64,000 nucleotides of DNA, taken from NCBI GenBank assembly GCA_903887775.1, contig CAISRB010000005.1:16773-80772 (forward strand), in the 5' to 3' direction. Under the pieces are notes generated by a model. That model saw only the letters and a list, made by a program, of their open reading frames with translations, ran no database searches and had not been told where the DNA came from. The translations under genes were made by a program, and so were the position numbers. Each line of letters starts with the position of its first letter. Position 1 is the stretch's first letter. This document shows positions 25,289 through 34,556 of the stretch, piece by piece. The stretch comes from an uncultured Bacteroidales bacterium (GTDB taxonomy: Bacteria > Bacteroidota > Bacteroidia > Bacteroidales > FEN-979).

Positions 25289-28106
25289 ACTTATTCAATT
25301 CCTTCCTCAAATGTAACCCGGTATAACTAAAGTCATAGCCCGCAATTTCCTCCGGGGTTCCTTTGCAAACTATCGTTCCTCCCCGTTCCCCGCCCTCGGG
25401 GCCGAGGTCAATAATATGGTCGGCCACCTTGATCACTTCCATATTATGTTCAATTACTAGGACGGTATTTCCTTTCGCGACAAGTTTATTGAGAACACAG
25501 AGAAGTACCTTCACATCTTCAAAATGCAGCCCGGTCGTAGGTTCATCCAGAATATACAGGGTGTTACCGGTATCTGCCTTACTTAGTTCAGAGGCAAGTT
25601 TAACCCTCTGGGCTTCTCCGCCCGAGAGTGTGGTTGATTGCTGCCCGAGGGTGATATACCCCAAGCCGACCTCATAAAGCGTACTGATCTTATTCAGTAT
25701 CATCGGTATGTTCTCGAAAAACTCCACCGCCTGTTCAATGGTCATATTAAGGACATCGTTGATGGATTTTCCTTTAAATCGTACTTCAAGCGTTTCCCTG
25801 TTATACCTGTGTCCCTGGCAGGTTTCGCAAAGGACGTAGACATCAGGAAGGAAATTCATTTCGATGACCTTTAATCCGCCTCCTTTGCAGGTTTCGCACC
25901 TTCCTCCCCTGACATTGAAAGAGAATCTTCCCGGTTGGTAGCCCCTGATCTTCGACTCAGGCAGAGACGCAAACAGCTTTCGGATCTCATCAAATACCTT
26001 TGTATACGTTGCAGGATTGGAGCGGGGAGTCCGGCCTATCGGAGACTGGTCGATCTCGATCACTTTATCAATGTTTTTAATACCCTCGATCCTGTCGTAT
26101 GCAAGAGGTTTATTATCGGACTTATAGAAATGCCTGCTGAGAATCGGATACAGCGTTTCATTGATCAGGCTTGATTTCCCGCTTCCCGACAAACCGGTAA
26201 TGCAGATGAATTTGCCCAGTGGGATCTCAAGGTCCACTGTTTTCAGGTTATTGCCTTTTGCACCATAAAGTACAAGTGTGTTACCGTTGCCTTTCCTTCT
26301 CGTATCCGGAACCCTGATCTCCTTCTTTCCGCTAAGGTATTGCCCGGTCAGATGCCCGTTTTTCATAATCTCCTCAGGGGTTCCGTGAGCAACGATAAGG
26401 CCGCCGTGTACCCCGGCGCCAGGTCCGATATCGATAACATAGTCTGATGCAAGAATGGTTTCTTTATCATGTTCCACCACGATCACCGAATTCCCTGCAT
26501 CACGCAGATTCTTCAGTGCCCTGATCAGTTTAAGGTTGTCATGCTGGTGAAGCCCTATGCTTGGTTCATCTAGGATATAAAGCACACCGACCAGCTGCGA
26601 CCCAATCTGGGTCGCCAGGCGTATGCGCTGGCTCTCCCCGCCGGATAATGACCTTGCAGGGCGGTTCAGGGTCAGGTAACCGATCCCGACATCCAGCAGA
26701 AATCTGATACGGCTCTGGATTTCTCTTACGATCTCATAGGCTATCACACGCTTTCGTTCATCCAGGTGAGCGTTGATACCGCTCATCCATTCCTGGAGGC
26801 TGAGCATGTCCATACCGGCCAGATCAGCGATATTCTTCCCGTCTATCCTGAATTGCAGGGATTCTTTTTTAAGCCTTGAACCCTGGCATTCAGGGCAGCG
26901 CATTTTATTCATGAAGCTGCTGACCCATTTCATAATGCCGGCCGGGGCGGTTTCGGCAGTCTGGGAATTGATAAAGCTTACAATACCCTCAAAATTCAAT
27001 GAATAGGAGGATGTGATCCCCAGGTAATCATTCTTTACCCTGATCACCTCATCGGAACCATAAAGAATAGTATTGACAGCCTGTTCGGGGATATCCCTTA
27101 TAGGTGTGTTCAGGTCAAAACCATGTTTCTCCCCGATTGCTTCAATTTGCTTGAATATCCAGGTATTCTTGTATTCGCCCAGGGGAACGATCCCGCCTTT
27201 CCTGATGCTTTTACCGTTATCAGGTATGATTTTATGGATATCGATCTCTGATATCGTTCCCAGGCCGTTGCAACGGGGACAAGCGCCATAGGGGGAATTA
27301 AAGGAAAATGTATTGGGTTCGGGTTCATCATAAGAAATTCCGCTCGTCGGACACATAAGCAGGCGGCTGAAATGCCTTGCCTGGTCTGTTGACAGGTCAA
27401 GAACGCTGAGAGAATCCTTGCCCTGTTTCATGGCCGTATTGACTGAACCTGCAAGCCGTTTCACAGATCCGGGTGTTATGTGAACGTGGTCAATAACAAT
27501 TTCAATATCATGGATCTTGTAACGATCGAGTTGCAGTCCATGCGAGATCTCGCGTACATCCCCATCAATCCTTACGCTGATAAATCCCTGCTTCCTGATC
27601 TGCTCAAACAACTCACGATAATGACCTTTACGACCTTTAACAACCGGTGAGAGTATCACGACCTGCTTACCGTCGTATTCCGACATGATCAGCTCAACGA
27701 TCTGCTGTTCGGAATATCTTACCATCTTTTCACCCGTAATATAGGAGTAAGCATCGGCTGCCCTGGCATACAGAAGGCGGAGAAAATCATAGATCTCGGT
27801 GATTGTACCAACTGTTGAACGGGGATTACGGCTTGCCGATTTCTGTTCTATCGAGATGACCGGGTTAAGGCCTGTGACCCGGTCCACATCAGGTCTTTCC
27901 AGACTGCCGATAAACTGTCTTGCATAGGCTGAAAAGGTTTCCATATACCTTCTCTGGCCTTCAGCATAAATGGTATCGAATGCCAGGGACGATTTGCCGC
28001 TGCCGCTTAATCCTGTAAACACAACAAGCTTGTTCCTGGGAATGCTCAAGTCAATATTCCTGAGGTTGTGAACCCTGGCACCGGATATTTCTAACTGGTC
28101 TTCCAA
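25287..28106 (-). CDS. uvrA: Excinuclease ABC subunit A
   Basis: 939 residues, full length. It is the damage sensor of nucleotide excision repair; the UvrA dimer scans DNA and loads UvrB. Two ABC modules are seen, Walker A TGLSGSGKSS at 31-40 and a second copy near 625, with signatures LSGGESQRI and LSGGEAQRVKLASEL, each followed by ILDEP. Zinc-binding clusters occur as CPRCNGLG and CPECQGSR in the first half and CETCKGGG / CETCQGHRY in the second. The 14-bp gap from the upstream transglycosylase gene suggests co-transcription. Its stop codon lies in the heptamer array. Confidence 0.98.
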   Translation of the reverse strand: MEDQLEISGARVHNLRNIDLSIPRNKLVVFTGLSGSGKSSLAFDTIYAEGQRRYMETFSAYARQFIGSLERPDVDRVTGLNPVISIEQKSASRNPRSTVGTITEIYDFLRLLYARAADAYSYITGEKMVRYSEQQIVELIMSEYDGKQVVILSPVVKGRKGHYRELFEQIRKQGFISVRIDGDVREISHGLQLDRYKIHDIEIVIDHVHITPGSVKRLAGSVNTAMKQGKDSLSVLDLSTDQARHFSRLLMCPTSGISYDEPEPNTFSFNSPYGACPRCNGLGTISEIDIHKIIPDNGKSIRKGGIVPLGEYKNTWIFKQIEAIGEKHGFDLNTPIRDIPEQAVNTILYGSDEVIRVKNDYLGITSSYSLNFEGIVSFINSQTAETAPAGIMKWVSSFMNKMRCPECQGSRLKKESLQFRIDGKNIADLAGMDMLSLQEWMSGINAHLDERKRVIAYEIVREIQSRIRFLLDVGIGYLTLNRPARSLSGGESQRIRLATQIGSQLVGVLYILDEPSIGLHQHDNLKLIRALKNLRDAGNSVIVVEHDKETILASDYVIDIGPGAGVHGGLIVAHGTPEEIMKNGHLTGQYLSGKKEIRVPDTRRKGNGNTLVLYGAKGNNLKTVDLEIPLGKFICITGLSGSGKSSLINETLYPILSRHFYKSDNKPLAYDRIEGIKNIDKVIEIDQSPIGRTPRSNPATYTKVFDEIRKLFASLPESKIRGYQPGRFSFNVRGGRCETCKGGGLKVIEMNFLPDVYVLCETCQGHRYNRETLEVRFKGKSINDVLNMTIEQAVEFFENIPMILNKISTLYEVGLGYITLGQQSTTLSGGEAQRVKLASELSKADTGNTLYILDEPTTGLHFEDVKVLLCVLNKLVAKGNTVLVIEHNMEVIKVADHIIDLGPEGGERGGTIVCKGTPEEIAGYDFSYTGLHLRKELNK

Positions 28107-28120
28107 AATCAGCTGAGAGC

Positions 28121-29125
28121 TTAATGAATCTCGTTAATTTTCAAGGTGTCGTGGAAGTATGTGTCGGAATTAATCAGGTTCTTCTGAAGGTACTCTGTAT
28201 GTATAGCCCCCTCTTTTGGCAGAACAATCTGATATTTTTTGTTAAGCTTGTTCGTGAGTGTATATTTCCTCAGCCAGGGATTAAAGTCGCGGAAAACCTT
28301 TACACTTAAATTGTTCTTCAGGGCAAACTCGGGAAGGTCCCTGATCGGAGTATTAATTTCGATTGTGTATGTTGGAATAACAGGGTAAAAATCACTGGCC
28401 CTCAGATACAATCCGTATTGTACGGGATTCCCATAGATCTCTTTAATGGCAACTATCCTGTAAATATACCGTGAAGTCTCCTCGTTAAGGTACAGATCGT
28501 AAAAATTTTTTGCTTTCTGGTTTTCAAGTGCATCGCTAATGCCATCCTGACCGCGGTTAAAAGAAGCAGCCACCAGGGTCCAGTTGCCATATTTTTCATA
28601 CGATTCAAGAAAGTATTTGCAGGCAGCTTCAGTTGCTTTTGATACATTGTATCTTTCATCTACCTCTTCATTCACTTCCAGACCGTAGTGGATGGCAGTT
28701 GGCTTCAGGAACTGCCAGAAACCTTCAGCTTTGGATGGGGAAACGACATTGTAGAAGTTGCTTTCGGCAAGCGCCAGGAACTTGAAATCATCAGGCACCT
28801 TATTTTTTTTCAGTATAGGCTCGATCAGGGGAAACCAGCGGTTCGCCCGTTTGAACATCAGTATCGTAGATGCATGCATGAAAGTATTGATCATGATCTC
28901 CCGGTCAAGGCTCTCATGCACATAGAACAGATCAAGCGGCATTTTCTCACCGGCAAAATCGGCTTTCAGGGGGCATGCAGGTGAGAAAATACGATAAGAA
29001 CGCTGGGCCACTTCACGGTAATCTTTATCGGAGTTCTTCTGGTATAACACAGCGAAAATAAACACGGTAACCACGGCGAACAGGGCCGGAATCAAAAAAA
29101 TGTATTTCAGGTTTCTTTTCATCAT
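28121..29125 (-). CDS. Lytic transglycosylase (SLT domain) membrane protein
   Basis: 334 residues. It cleaves the glycan strand of murein with 1,6-anhydro product formation. An N-terminal membrane anchor (~8-27) is followed by the SLT domain at ~100-225: catalytic Glu121 in ALAESNFYN, then SKAEGFWQFLKPTA and WTLVAASFNRGQDGI. The C-terminal ~80 residues (LPEFALKNNLSVKVFRDFNPWL ... YQIVLPK) look like a LysM-type wall-binding module, as in MltD. The ATG shares its A with the rfbC stop (TGATG at 29127-29123), so translation is coupled to the epimerase gene. Confidence 0.92.
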   Translation of the reverse strand: MMKRNLKYIFLIPALFAVVTVFIFAVLYQKNSDKDYREVAQRSYRIFSPACPLKADFAGEKMPLDLFYVHESLDREIMINTFMHASTILMFKRANRWFPLIEPILKKNKVPDDFKFLALAESNFYNVVSPSKAEGFWQFLKPTAIHYGLEVNEEVDERYNVSKATEAACKYFLESYEKYGNWTLVAASFNRGQDGISDALENQKAKNFYDLYLNEETSRYIYRIVAIKEIYGNPVQYGLYLRASDFYPVIPTYTIEINTPIRDLPEFALKNNLSVKVFRDFNPWLRKYTLTNKLNKKYQIVLPKEGAIHTEYLQKNLINSDTYFHDTLKINEIH

Positions 29126-29667
29126 CAGAAAGGACTGGTAAATTCAGTAAACTTCGGAGAAATCTTGTCTTTGTCGGAGATCACCGGGCTCTCTAAGCCC
29201 CAGTTGATATTCAGGTCAGAATCGTTCCACAGAATACTCCCCTCAGATGCTTTGTTGTAAATGTTTGTGCATTTATAGAAGAAGATCGTATCATCTTCAA
29301 GCGTGGCAAAACCATGGGCAAATCCCTCGGGAACCCAGTACATCCATTTATTCTGTCCTGACAGGACGATGGATTCCCATTTCCCGTAGGTTGGTGAATC
29401 CCGGCGAATATCCACGGCAACATCAAGAACCGATCCCCTCATCACACGTACAAGTTTTCCCTGGGCAAAAGGAGGAGCCTGGAAATGCAGCCCTCTTAAC
29501 ACTCCTTTCTTCGACTTGGATTCATTGTCTTGCATGAACTTCAGGTCGAGCCCGAGTTTCAGGAACTTCCCGTGGTTGAAGGATTCAAAAAAATATCCCC
29601 GTTCATCTTCAAACACATCGGGTTTGATGATAAGCAGTCCTTCGAGCGGAGTCTTTATGATTTCCAT
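29125..29667 (-). CDS. rfbC: dTDP-4-dehydrorhamnose 3,5-epimerase
   Basis: 180 residues, the usual RmlC length. It epimerises dTDP-4-keto-6-deoxyglucose on the way to dTDP-L-rhamnose for surface polysaccharide. Conserved cupin sequence: FEDERGYFFESFN, FMQDNESKSKKGVLRGLHFQ with the catalytic His, VRVMRGSVLDVAVDIRRDSPTYG and WVPEGFAHGFATLEDDT. RmlA, RmlB and RmlD are not in the window, so it stands apart from a complete rhamnose operon. Copy B of the dispersed repeat fills its upstream region. Confidence 0.96.
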   Translation of the reverse strand: MEIIKTPLEGLLIIKPDVFEDERGYFFESFNHGKFLKLGLDLKFMQDNESKSKKGVLRGLHFQAPPFAQGKLVRVMRGSVLDVAVDIRRDSPTYGKWESIVLSGQNKWMYWVPEGFAHGFATLEDDTIFFYKCTNIYNKASEGSILWNDSDLNINWGLESPVISDKDKISPKFTEFTSPF

Positions 29668-29770
29668 AATGATTGATTTATTTTCGCCACCTCGCTATTT
29701 ATTCGCACCAATTGTTTATTTTATTTGTGTGCTCATTTTGGCTTCGCCAAACGCTACCTCGCTATTTATA
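29668..29770. repeat. Dispersed intergenic element, copy B, flanked by direct repeats
   Basis: Gap between lpdA (ends 29766) and rfbC (starts 29667), both minus strand. Core 29700-29738 is 34/39 identical to copy A (9576-9614), in the same orientation. Four heptamers (AAATAGC, GAGGTAG, CGTTTGG, CGAAGCC) run on the minus strand from 29767 to 29740 and begin within the lpdA stop codon. Two near-identical 19-bp direct repeats (29685-29703 and 29752-29770, 17/19) flank the core. No gene and no clear promoter is seen here. Confidence 0.75.
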
Positions 29771-31154
29771 AATGCACACATTCCCCATAGGCCTGAGCCA
29801 CTGCTTCCATGATGGCTTCGCTCATGGTCGGATGAGGGTGGACCGCTTCAATGATCTCCCTGCCCGTAGTTTCCAGCTTCCTGGCAGTGACCACTTCAGC
29901 GATCATTTCAGTCACATTCTCACCAATCATATGAGCCCCCAGCCATTCACCGTATTTCGAGTCAAAGATCACTTTGACAAATCCTTCCCGGGCCCCTGCA
30001 GCAGTAGCTTTACCTGAAGCAGTGAAAGGAAATTTTCCAACCAGGATCTCATAACCTGCTTCTTTCGCGGCTTTCTCGGTCAGGCCAACCGAGGCGATCT
30101 CGGGATGGGTGTATGTACATCCGGGAATGTTACCGTAATCGAGAGGTTCAACATGCTTCCCTGCAATCTTTTCAACACAGATAATGCCTTCGTGGGAAGC
30201 TACATGTGCAAGGGCAGGTCCCTTCACAATGTCGCCAATAGCATAGTACCCGTCGACACCGGTCCTGTAAAAATCATCCACCAGCACTTTACCGCGCTCG
30301 GTTGCAATCCCCGTTTCTTCAAGGCCTATGCCTTCTATATTTGTTGTAACGCCTACGGCGGAAAGCACAATGTCGCATTCGATCAATTCGTCTCCTTTTT
30401 TTGTCTTTACCGTGACCTTGCAACCTGCTCCTGTTGTGTCGACAGATTCAACGGAAACCCCGGTGAGCACTTTCATGCCGGCTTTCTTAAAGGAACGCTC
30501 CAGGGTTTTCGACACTTCTTCATCTTCAAGCGGGACAATATTGGGAAGGACTTCGATAAGTGTCACTTTTGTGCCAATGGAATGATAGAAATAAGCGAAC
30601 TCCGAACCTATTGCCCCGGAACCCACTACAACCATCGACTTCGGCTGGGCCTGCAAAGTCATGGCTTCGCGGTACCCTATGATCTTTTTCCCATCCTGTT
30701 TTAGGTTTGGAAGTTCTTTCGAACGGGCACCCGTAGCCAGGATGATATTGTCGGCAGTATACTCAGTGGTTTTTCCGCTTTCATCGGCCACTTCCACTAT
30801 TTTTCCGGGTTTGACTTTCCCGAACCCCTTAAGATGCTCTATTTTATTTTTCTTCAGAAGGAACTGTATTCCTTTGCTCATTGTTTCAGCCACTTCACGG
30901 CTGCGTTTTATGATCGCCGGGAAATCGGCTTTAAGGTCTGAAACAGAAAGGCCATATTCAGGAGCATGCTGAATGTACTGGAACACAGCTGCACTTTTTA
31001 ACAATGCTTTTGTAGGAATGCATCCCCAGTTCAGGCAGATGCCGCCGAGCTCGGCTCTCTCGACAACAGCGACTTTAAATCCCAGCTGAGCTGCGCGTAT
31101 AGCTGCAACGTACCCGCCGGGACCGCTGCCTACGACAATGATATCGAACTTCAT
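29766..31154 (-). CDS. lpdA: Dihydrolipoyl dehydrogenase
   Basis: 462 residues from the ATG at 31154, preferred over an upstream TTG because the FAD-binding VVGSGPGG (7-14) then sits at the usual distance from the N-terminus. The redox-active disulfide is GGICLNWGC (Cys40, Cys45). The NAD-binding motif is VVGSGAIGSEFA, the second FAD segment GYYAIGDI, and the C-terminal catalytic His-Glu is HPHPTMSE. It reoxidises the lipoyl group of 2-oxoacid dehydrogenases or of the glycine cleavage H protein; gcvP lies 5 kb away. A promoter (TTGG-19-TACTTTCG) precedes it. Confidence 0.96.
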   Translation of the reverse strand: MKFDIIVVGSGPGGYVAAIRAAQLGFKVAVVERAELGGICLNWGCIPTKALLKSAAVFQYIQHAPEYGLSVSDLKADFPAIIKRSREVAETMSKGIQFLLKKNKIEHLKGFGKVKPGKIVEVADESGKTTEYTADNIILATGARSKELPNLKQDGKKIIGYREAMTLQAQPKSMVVVGSGAIGSEFAYFYHSIGTKVTLIEVLPNIVPLEDEEVSKTLERSFKKAGMKVLTGVSVESVDTTGAGCKVTVKTKKGDELIECDIVLSAVGVTTNIEGIGLEETGIATERGKVLVDDFYRTGVDGYYAIGDIVKGPALAHVASHEGIICVEKIAGKHVEPLDYGNIPGCTYTHPEIASVGLTEKAAKEAGYEILVGKFPFTASGKATAAGAREGFVKVIFDSKYGEWLGAHMIGENVTEMIAEVVTARKLETTGREIIEAVHPHPTMSEAIMEAVAQAYGECVHL

Positions 31155-31176
31155 AAGCTTATCAATTAGCAATCCG

Positions 31177-31207
31177 CGAAAGTACTAAAAATTGAGCTGT
31201 TAACCAA
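31177..31207 (-). promoter_or_regulatory. Bacteroidetes-type promoter for lpdA
   Basis: On the minus strand: TTGG (31207-31204), a 19-bp spacer, TACTTTCG (31184-31177), one mismatch to TAnnTTTG. It is placed 22 bp before the ATG at 31154 and is upstream of the rejected TTG start at 31172. Confidence 0.45.
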
Positions 31208-31247
31208 GAGACCCGAGGGCCAAAATTTCTGTTCAAAGATGTTAATA

Positions 31248-31279
31248 ATTGCCCGTTGTCTGATATTTTTTTATTTTTG
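31248..31279 (+). promoter_or_regulatory. Bacteroidetes-type promoter for PLP enzyme-thrC operon
   Basis: ATTG (31248-31251), a 20-bp spacer and TATTTTTG (31272-31279). The transcript should start near 31285, giving a ~45-nt leader before the ATG at 31330. The spacing fits the consensus. Confidence 0.5.
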
Positions 31280-31329
31280 TTTATTGCACCTTCAAAAAGA
31301 CAGACAAGTATCACCTAAAATAAAGACCT

Positions 31330-32532
31330 ATGTCAAAAAAAGGATTTAGTACGAAAGCTATTCATGCCGGTCATGTTGATTTCCAGCCCGGTTCGATGAT
31401 TACTCCAATTTATCAGTCGGTCGCGTACCCTTATGCGGATGCTAAAGAAGCTGCGGCCATCTTTACAGGTGAAAAGCCTGGATATACATACGGCCGTTGG
31501 GACAATCCCACTGTTGATCTTTTTGAGCAGAGGATGGCAGCCCTCGAAGGCACCGACGGGGCAATCGCAACTGCTTCAGGGATGTCGGCCATATTTCTTT
31601 TATCACATCACTTGCTTTCACCAGGGGATGAGGTCGTTTCCTCGAACCGGGTATACGGGGGCACTTTTGGCCTTTTCGATACGGGGCTTAAAAAGATGGG
31701 GTCAAAGGTCAACTGGGTGACAAAACCGGAAGACATTAATGAATGGAAGAATGCCATCACGCCGAAGACAAAGTTTTTATTTGTCGAGACCCCAAGTAAC
31801 CCGGCGCTTTTCATAGCCGACATTCCGGCCCTGGCGAAGTTGGCCAGATCGAAAAAGCTGCCGCTGGTTGTCGATAACACCATCGCCACGCCGGCCCTTC
31901 AGCAACCGATTGCACTGGGCGCGGATGTTATAGTGCATTCCACTACCAAGTACATTTGCGGAAACGGTACCAGCCTGGGAGGCATCATTTGCGGGTCAAA
32001 AACACTAATCGATGGGATCCGCCAGACTTCTATCCGCTACCTTGGTCCGGCGATGGCCCCGTTCAATGCATGGCTTAACCTCCTTGGTCTGGAGACCCTT
32101 TCATTGAGAATGGAAAAGCATTGTGCGAATGCGATGGCAGTAGCTACTTTGCTTGAAAACCATCCGAAGGTGAAACAGGTAAATTACCCCGGCCTGGACT
32201 CGAACCCCTATCACAAAATGATCAAAGGTCAAATGAAAGGTTGCAGTTCCCTTCTTTCTTTCGAATTAAAAGGGAACTATAAAGATGCAACAAAATTCAT
32301 TGATTCGCTGAGGGTTATAACGCATGCAACCCATCTGGGGACCTGCCGTTCCATCGTGACCCATCCTGCTTCCACCACTCATTCGGCCCTGGGAGAAAAG
32401 GAGATGAAAAAAGCGGGAATTTCTCCTTCAATGATCAGGTTTTCGATAGGCATCGAGGACGAGAAGGACCTTCTGGACGATCTTGCACAGGCTTTCAGGG
32501 AGGTTGGCAAGCAGGGGAAACGTAAAAAATGA
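31330..32532 (+). CDS. PLP-dependent trans-sulfuration enzyme (Cys/Met family), first copy
   Basis: 400 residues. Fold-type I PLP enzyme of the Cys/Met metabolism family (cystathionine gamma-synthase, sulfhydrylase, methionine gamma-lyase). The PLP Lys is K207 in VHSTTKYICG, the phosphate loop is ASGMSAI (82-88), and YGRWDNPT corresponds to the Y-R-NPT active-site stretch. Which reaction it catalyses cannot be decided from sequence alone: acyl- or phosphohomoserine sulfhydrylase, gamma-synthase or gamma-lyase. Its stop overlaps the thrC start (ATGA, 32529), so it is translationally coupled with threonine synthase, pointing to homoserine-derived metabolism. Confidence 0.85.
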   Translation: MSKKGFSTKAIHAGHVDFQPGSMITPIYQSVAYPYADAKEAAAIFTGEKPGYTYGRWDNPTVDLFEQRMAALEGTDGAIATASGMSAIFLLSHHLLSPGDEVVSSNRVYGGTFGLFDTGLKKMGSKVNWVTKPEDINEWKNAITPKTKFLFVETPSNPALFIADIPALAKLARSKKLPLVVDNTIATPALQQPIALGADVIVHSTTKYICGNGTSLGGIICGSKTLIDGIRQTSIRYLGPAMAPFNAWLNLLGLETLSLRMEKHCANAMAVATLLENHPKVKQVNYPGLDSNPYHKMIKGQMKGCSSLLSFELKGNYKDATKFIDSLRVITHATHLGTCRSIVTHPASTTHSALGEKEMKKAGISPSMIRFSIGIEDEKDLLDDLAQAFREVGKQGKRKK

Positions 32533-33899
32533 ACAAACCGCTTCAATTTTATTCCACAAACCTGAAAGCCGGTACCCTGAGCTTTCATGAAGCCCTGCTG
32601 CAGGGACAAGCCCCTGATAAGGGTTTGTATATGCCGGTGAGTATACCACTGATTCCGATCGAAGCTATCAGGGAATTCAGGCAAATGGAATACCCGGAGA
32701 TCGCATATCATGTGACAAAACCTTGGCTGGCAGGAGAGATCCCTGATAAGGACCTTAAGGCGATCATTAATGATTCATATGACTATGAGATCCCGCTGGA
32801 ACAGGTATTTGAAAGGAAATATGTTATGCGCCTTGACCGTGGTCCTACCGCCTCGTTCAAGGATTTTGCAGCCCGGATGATGGGACGGCTCATGCAGTAT
32901 TACCTTAAAGCGGAAAACAGGCGCCTGCTTATTCTTACTGCTACTTCGGGTGATACAGGCAGCGCGGTGGCAAATGCTTTTTACGGACTTGATGATATCG
33001 ATATAGTGGTTCTTTTTCCAAGGGATGAAGTCACCGACCGGCAGAGAAAACAGATGACTACCCTGGGAAAGAATGTCAAAGTCCTTGCCCTGGATGCCAA
33101 ATTCGATGATTGCCAGGCATTGGTAAAACGGGCATTTGCAGATCCTGAGCTGGCTTCTTTTCATCTGTCTTCAGCTAATTCAATTAATATCGGAAGACTT
33201 GTACCTCAGATCGTTTATTATTTCTATGCCTATGCTAAACTGTCAAGACCCGGGGAACAAATAATATTTTCAGTTCCTTCAGGTAACTTCGGCGATATGA
33301 TGGGAGGAGTGCTTGCAATGAAAATGGGGCTCCCTGTCAGGAAATTCATTATTGCTACCAATGAAAATGATGAGTTCCCCAATTATCTTTTCAGCGGAAC
33401 GTATGAGAAGTTAGAACCTTCGCGCAACTGTATCTCCAGTGCGATGAACGTCGGCCATCCAAGTAACCTGGCCCGCCTGCTGGCTTTGTACGGAGGTGTC
33501 ATGGATGAGAAAGGCATAATCCATCACGCTTCTGACATCGAACAGATGAGAAAGGAACTTTGGGCGGTCAGCATTACCGACGAGGAAACCCGCAGAACAA
33601 TAAAGGAAGCCTGGAATACATGGAAGCTTCTTCTTGAACCTCACGGTTCAGTTGGCTGGGCAGGCCTTCTGAGATATCTGCAGGAGCATGAAAAACAGCT
33701 TGCCGGGGATCAGCTCTGTGTTTCCCTGGAGACTGCACATCCGGCTAAATTCCCTGAAGAAATACAGAAGATCACCGGCATTAATCCGCCCCTTCCAAAA
33801 AGCCTTCAGGGAATTGATGCCAAACCCGAATACCTGGACGATATTAAAAACAATTATGCGGACTTTAAAACCTGGTTAAAATCTAAATTCAAACTCTAA
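32529..33899 (+). CDS. thrC: Threonine synthase
   Basis: 456 residues, the long bacterial type. It converts O-phosphohomoserine to L-threonine and phosphate with PLP. PLP Lys111 is in TASFKDFAARMM, the phosphate-binding loop is TATSGDTGSAV, and a second conserved loop is VPSGNFGDMMGG. The N-terminal KAGTLSFHEALLQGQAPDKGLYMP is typical. It starts by 4-bp overlap (ATGA) with the PLP enzyme. Its stop codon forms part of the first unit of a CCCCTAA heptamer array, which runs to the start of thrH, the likely source of its phosphohomoserine substrate. Confidence 0.97.
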   Translation: MNKPLQFYSTNLKAGTLSFHEALLQGQAPDKGLYMPVSIPLIPIEAIREFRQMEYPEIAYHVTKPWLAGEIPDKDLKAIINDSYDYEIPLEQVFERKYVMRLDRGPTASFKDFAARMMGRLMQYYLKAENRRLLILTATSGDTGSAVANAFYGLDDIDIVVLFPRDEVTDRQRKQMTTLGKNVKVLALDAKFDDCQALVKRAFADPELASFHLSSANSINIGRLVPQIVYYFYAYAKLSRPGEQIIFSVPSGNFGDMMGGVLAMKMGLPVRKFIIATNENDEFPNYLFSGTYEKLEPSRNCISSAMNVGHPSNLARLLALYGGVMDEKGIIHHASDIEQMRKELWAVSITDEETRRTIKEAWNTWKLLLEPHGSVGWAGLLRYLQEHEKQLAGDQLCVSLETAHPAKFPEEIQKITGINPPLPKSLQGIDAKPEYLDDIKNNYADFKTWLKSKFKL

Positions 33900-33953
33900 C
33901 CCCTAATCTCTAACCCCTAACCCCTAACCCCTAATCCCTAACCCCCAACCCCT
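33893..33953 (+). repeat. Heptamer array CCCCTAA between thrC and thrH
   Basis: Eight 7-bp units in exact phase (33893-33948: ACTCTAA, CCCCTAA, TCTCTAA, CCCCTAA x3, TCCCTAA, CCCCCAA) followed by CCCCT and the thrH ATG. They fill the whole gap: the thrC stop is in unit 1 and the thrH start follows the last unit. The minus strand carries repeated GGGG(TTA) runs, a G-quadruplex-type pattern like telomeres. The array replaces any SD site before thrH. The 7-bp period puts TAA in all three frames every 21 bp. Confidence 0.92.
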
Positions 33954-34556
33954 ATGTACATTGTTTGCACTGACCTCGAAGGCGTCCTGACTCCGGAAGT
34001 ATGGATCAATGTTGCCGAAAAGATTGGTATCCCCGAACTCCGCCGCACAACCCGTGATGAACCCGATTATCCGAAGCTGATGAGATGGAGGATACGGATA
34101 CTTGATGAACACGGACTGAAGTTGCACGATATCCAGAACGTGATCTCACAGATAGAACCCCTTCCGGGAGCCTTTGAATTATTGCAGTGGATAAAGGAGA
34201 GGACACAGCTGATCGTAGTCTCCGACACCTTTATCCAGTTTGCCGACCCGATCATGAAGCAGTTGGGAAGACCCACTTTATTCTGCCATTCTCTGGTAAT
34301 GGACGAAACAAACCGCATAATTGATTTTAAAATGCGCCAGCCTGACCCTAAACGCAGGACTGTCGAGGCATTGCAGGGACTGAAATACCAGGTCGTTGCA
34401 ATCGGAGATTCCTACAATGATATTTCGATGTTAAGGCAGGCAGAAGAAGGGATCCTCTTCCGACCTCCCCAGAATGTTATCGATGATCATCCGCATTTTC
34501 GAGTTACTCATGATTATGAAACGATAAAAAAGATCCTTGAGAGTTATATTGGATAA
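33954..34556 (+). CDS. thrH: ThrH, phosphoserine phosphatase / homoserine phosphotransferase
   Basis: 200 residues, HAD superfamily. ThrH of Pseudomonas both dephosphorylates phosphoserine and transfers phosphate to homoserine, thus bypassing ThrB. Motif I is the ThrH-type DLEGVLTPE (Asp7, Glu9 instead of the second Asp of most HAD phosphatases). Other hallmarks: ISQIEPLPGAFELLQWIK, VVSDTFIQFADPIMKQLGRPTLFCH and the C-terminal AIGDSYNDISML, which binds Mg2+. Its position directly behind thrC supports a role in making phosphohomoserine. The intervening DNA is entirely the heptamer array. No thrB is seen in the window. Confidence 0.92.
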   Translation: MYIVCTDLEGVLTPEVWINVAEKIGIPELRRTTRDEPDYPKLMRWRIRILDEHGLKLHDIQNVISQIEPLPGAFELLQWIKERTQLIVVSDTFIQFADPIMKQLGRPTLFCHSLVMDETNRIIDFKMRQPDPKRRTVEALQGLKYQVVAIGDSYNDISMLRQAEEGILFRPPQNVIDDHPHFRVTHDYETIKKILESYIG

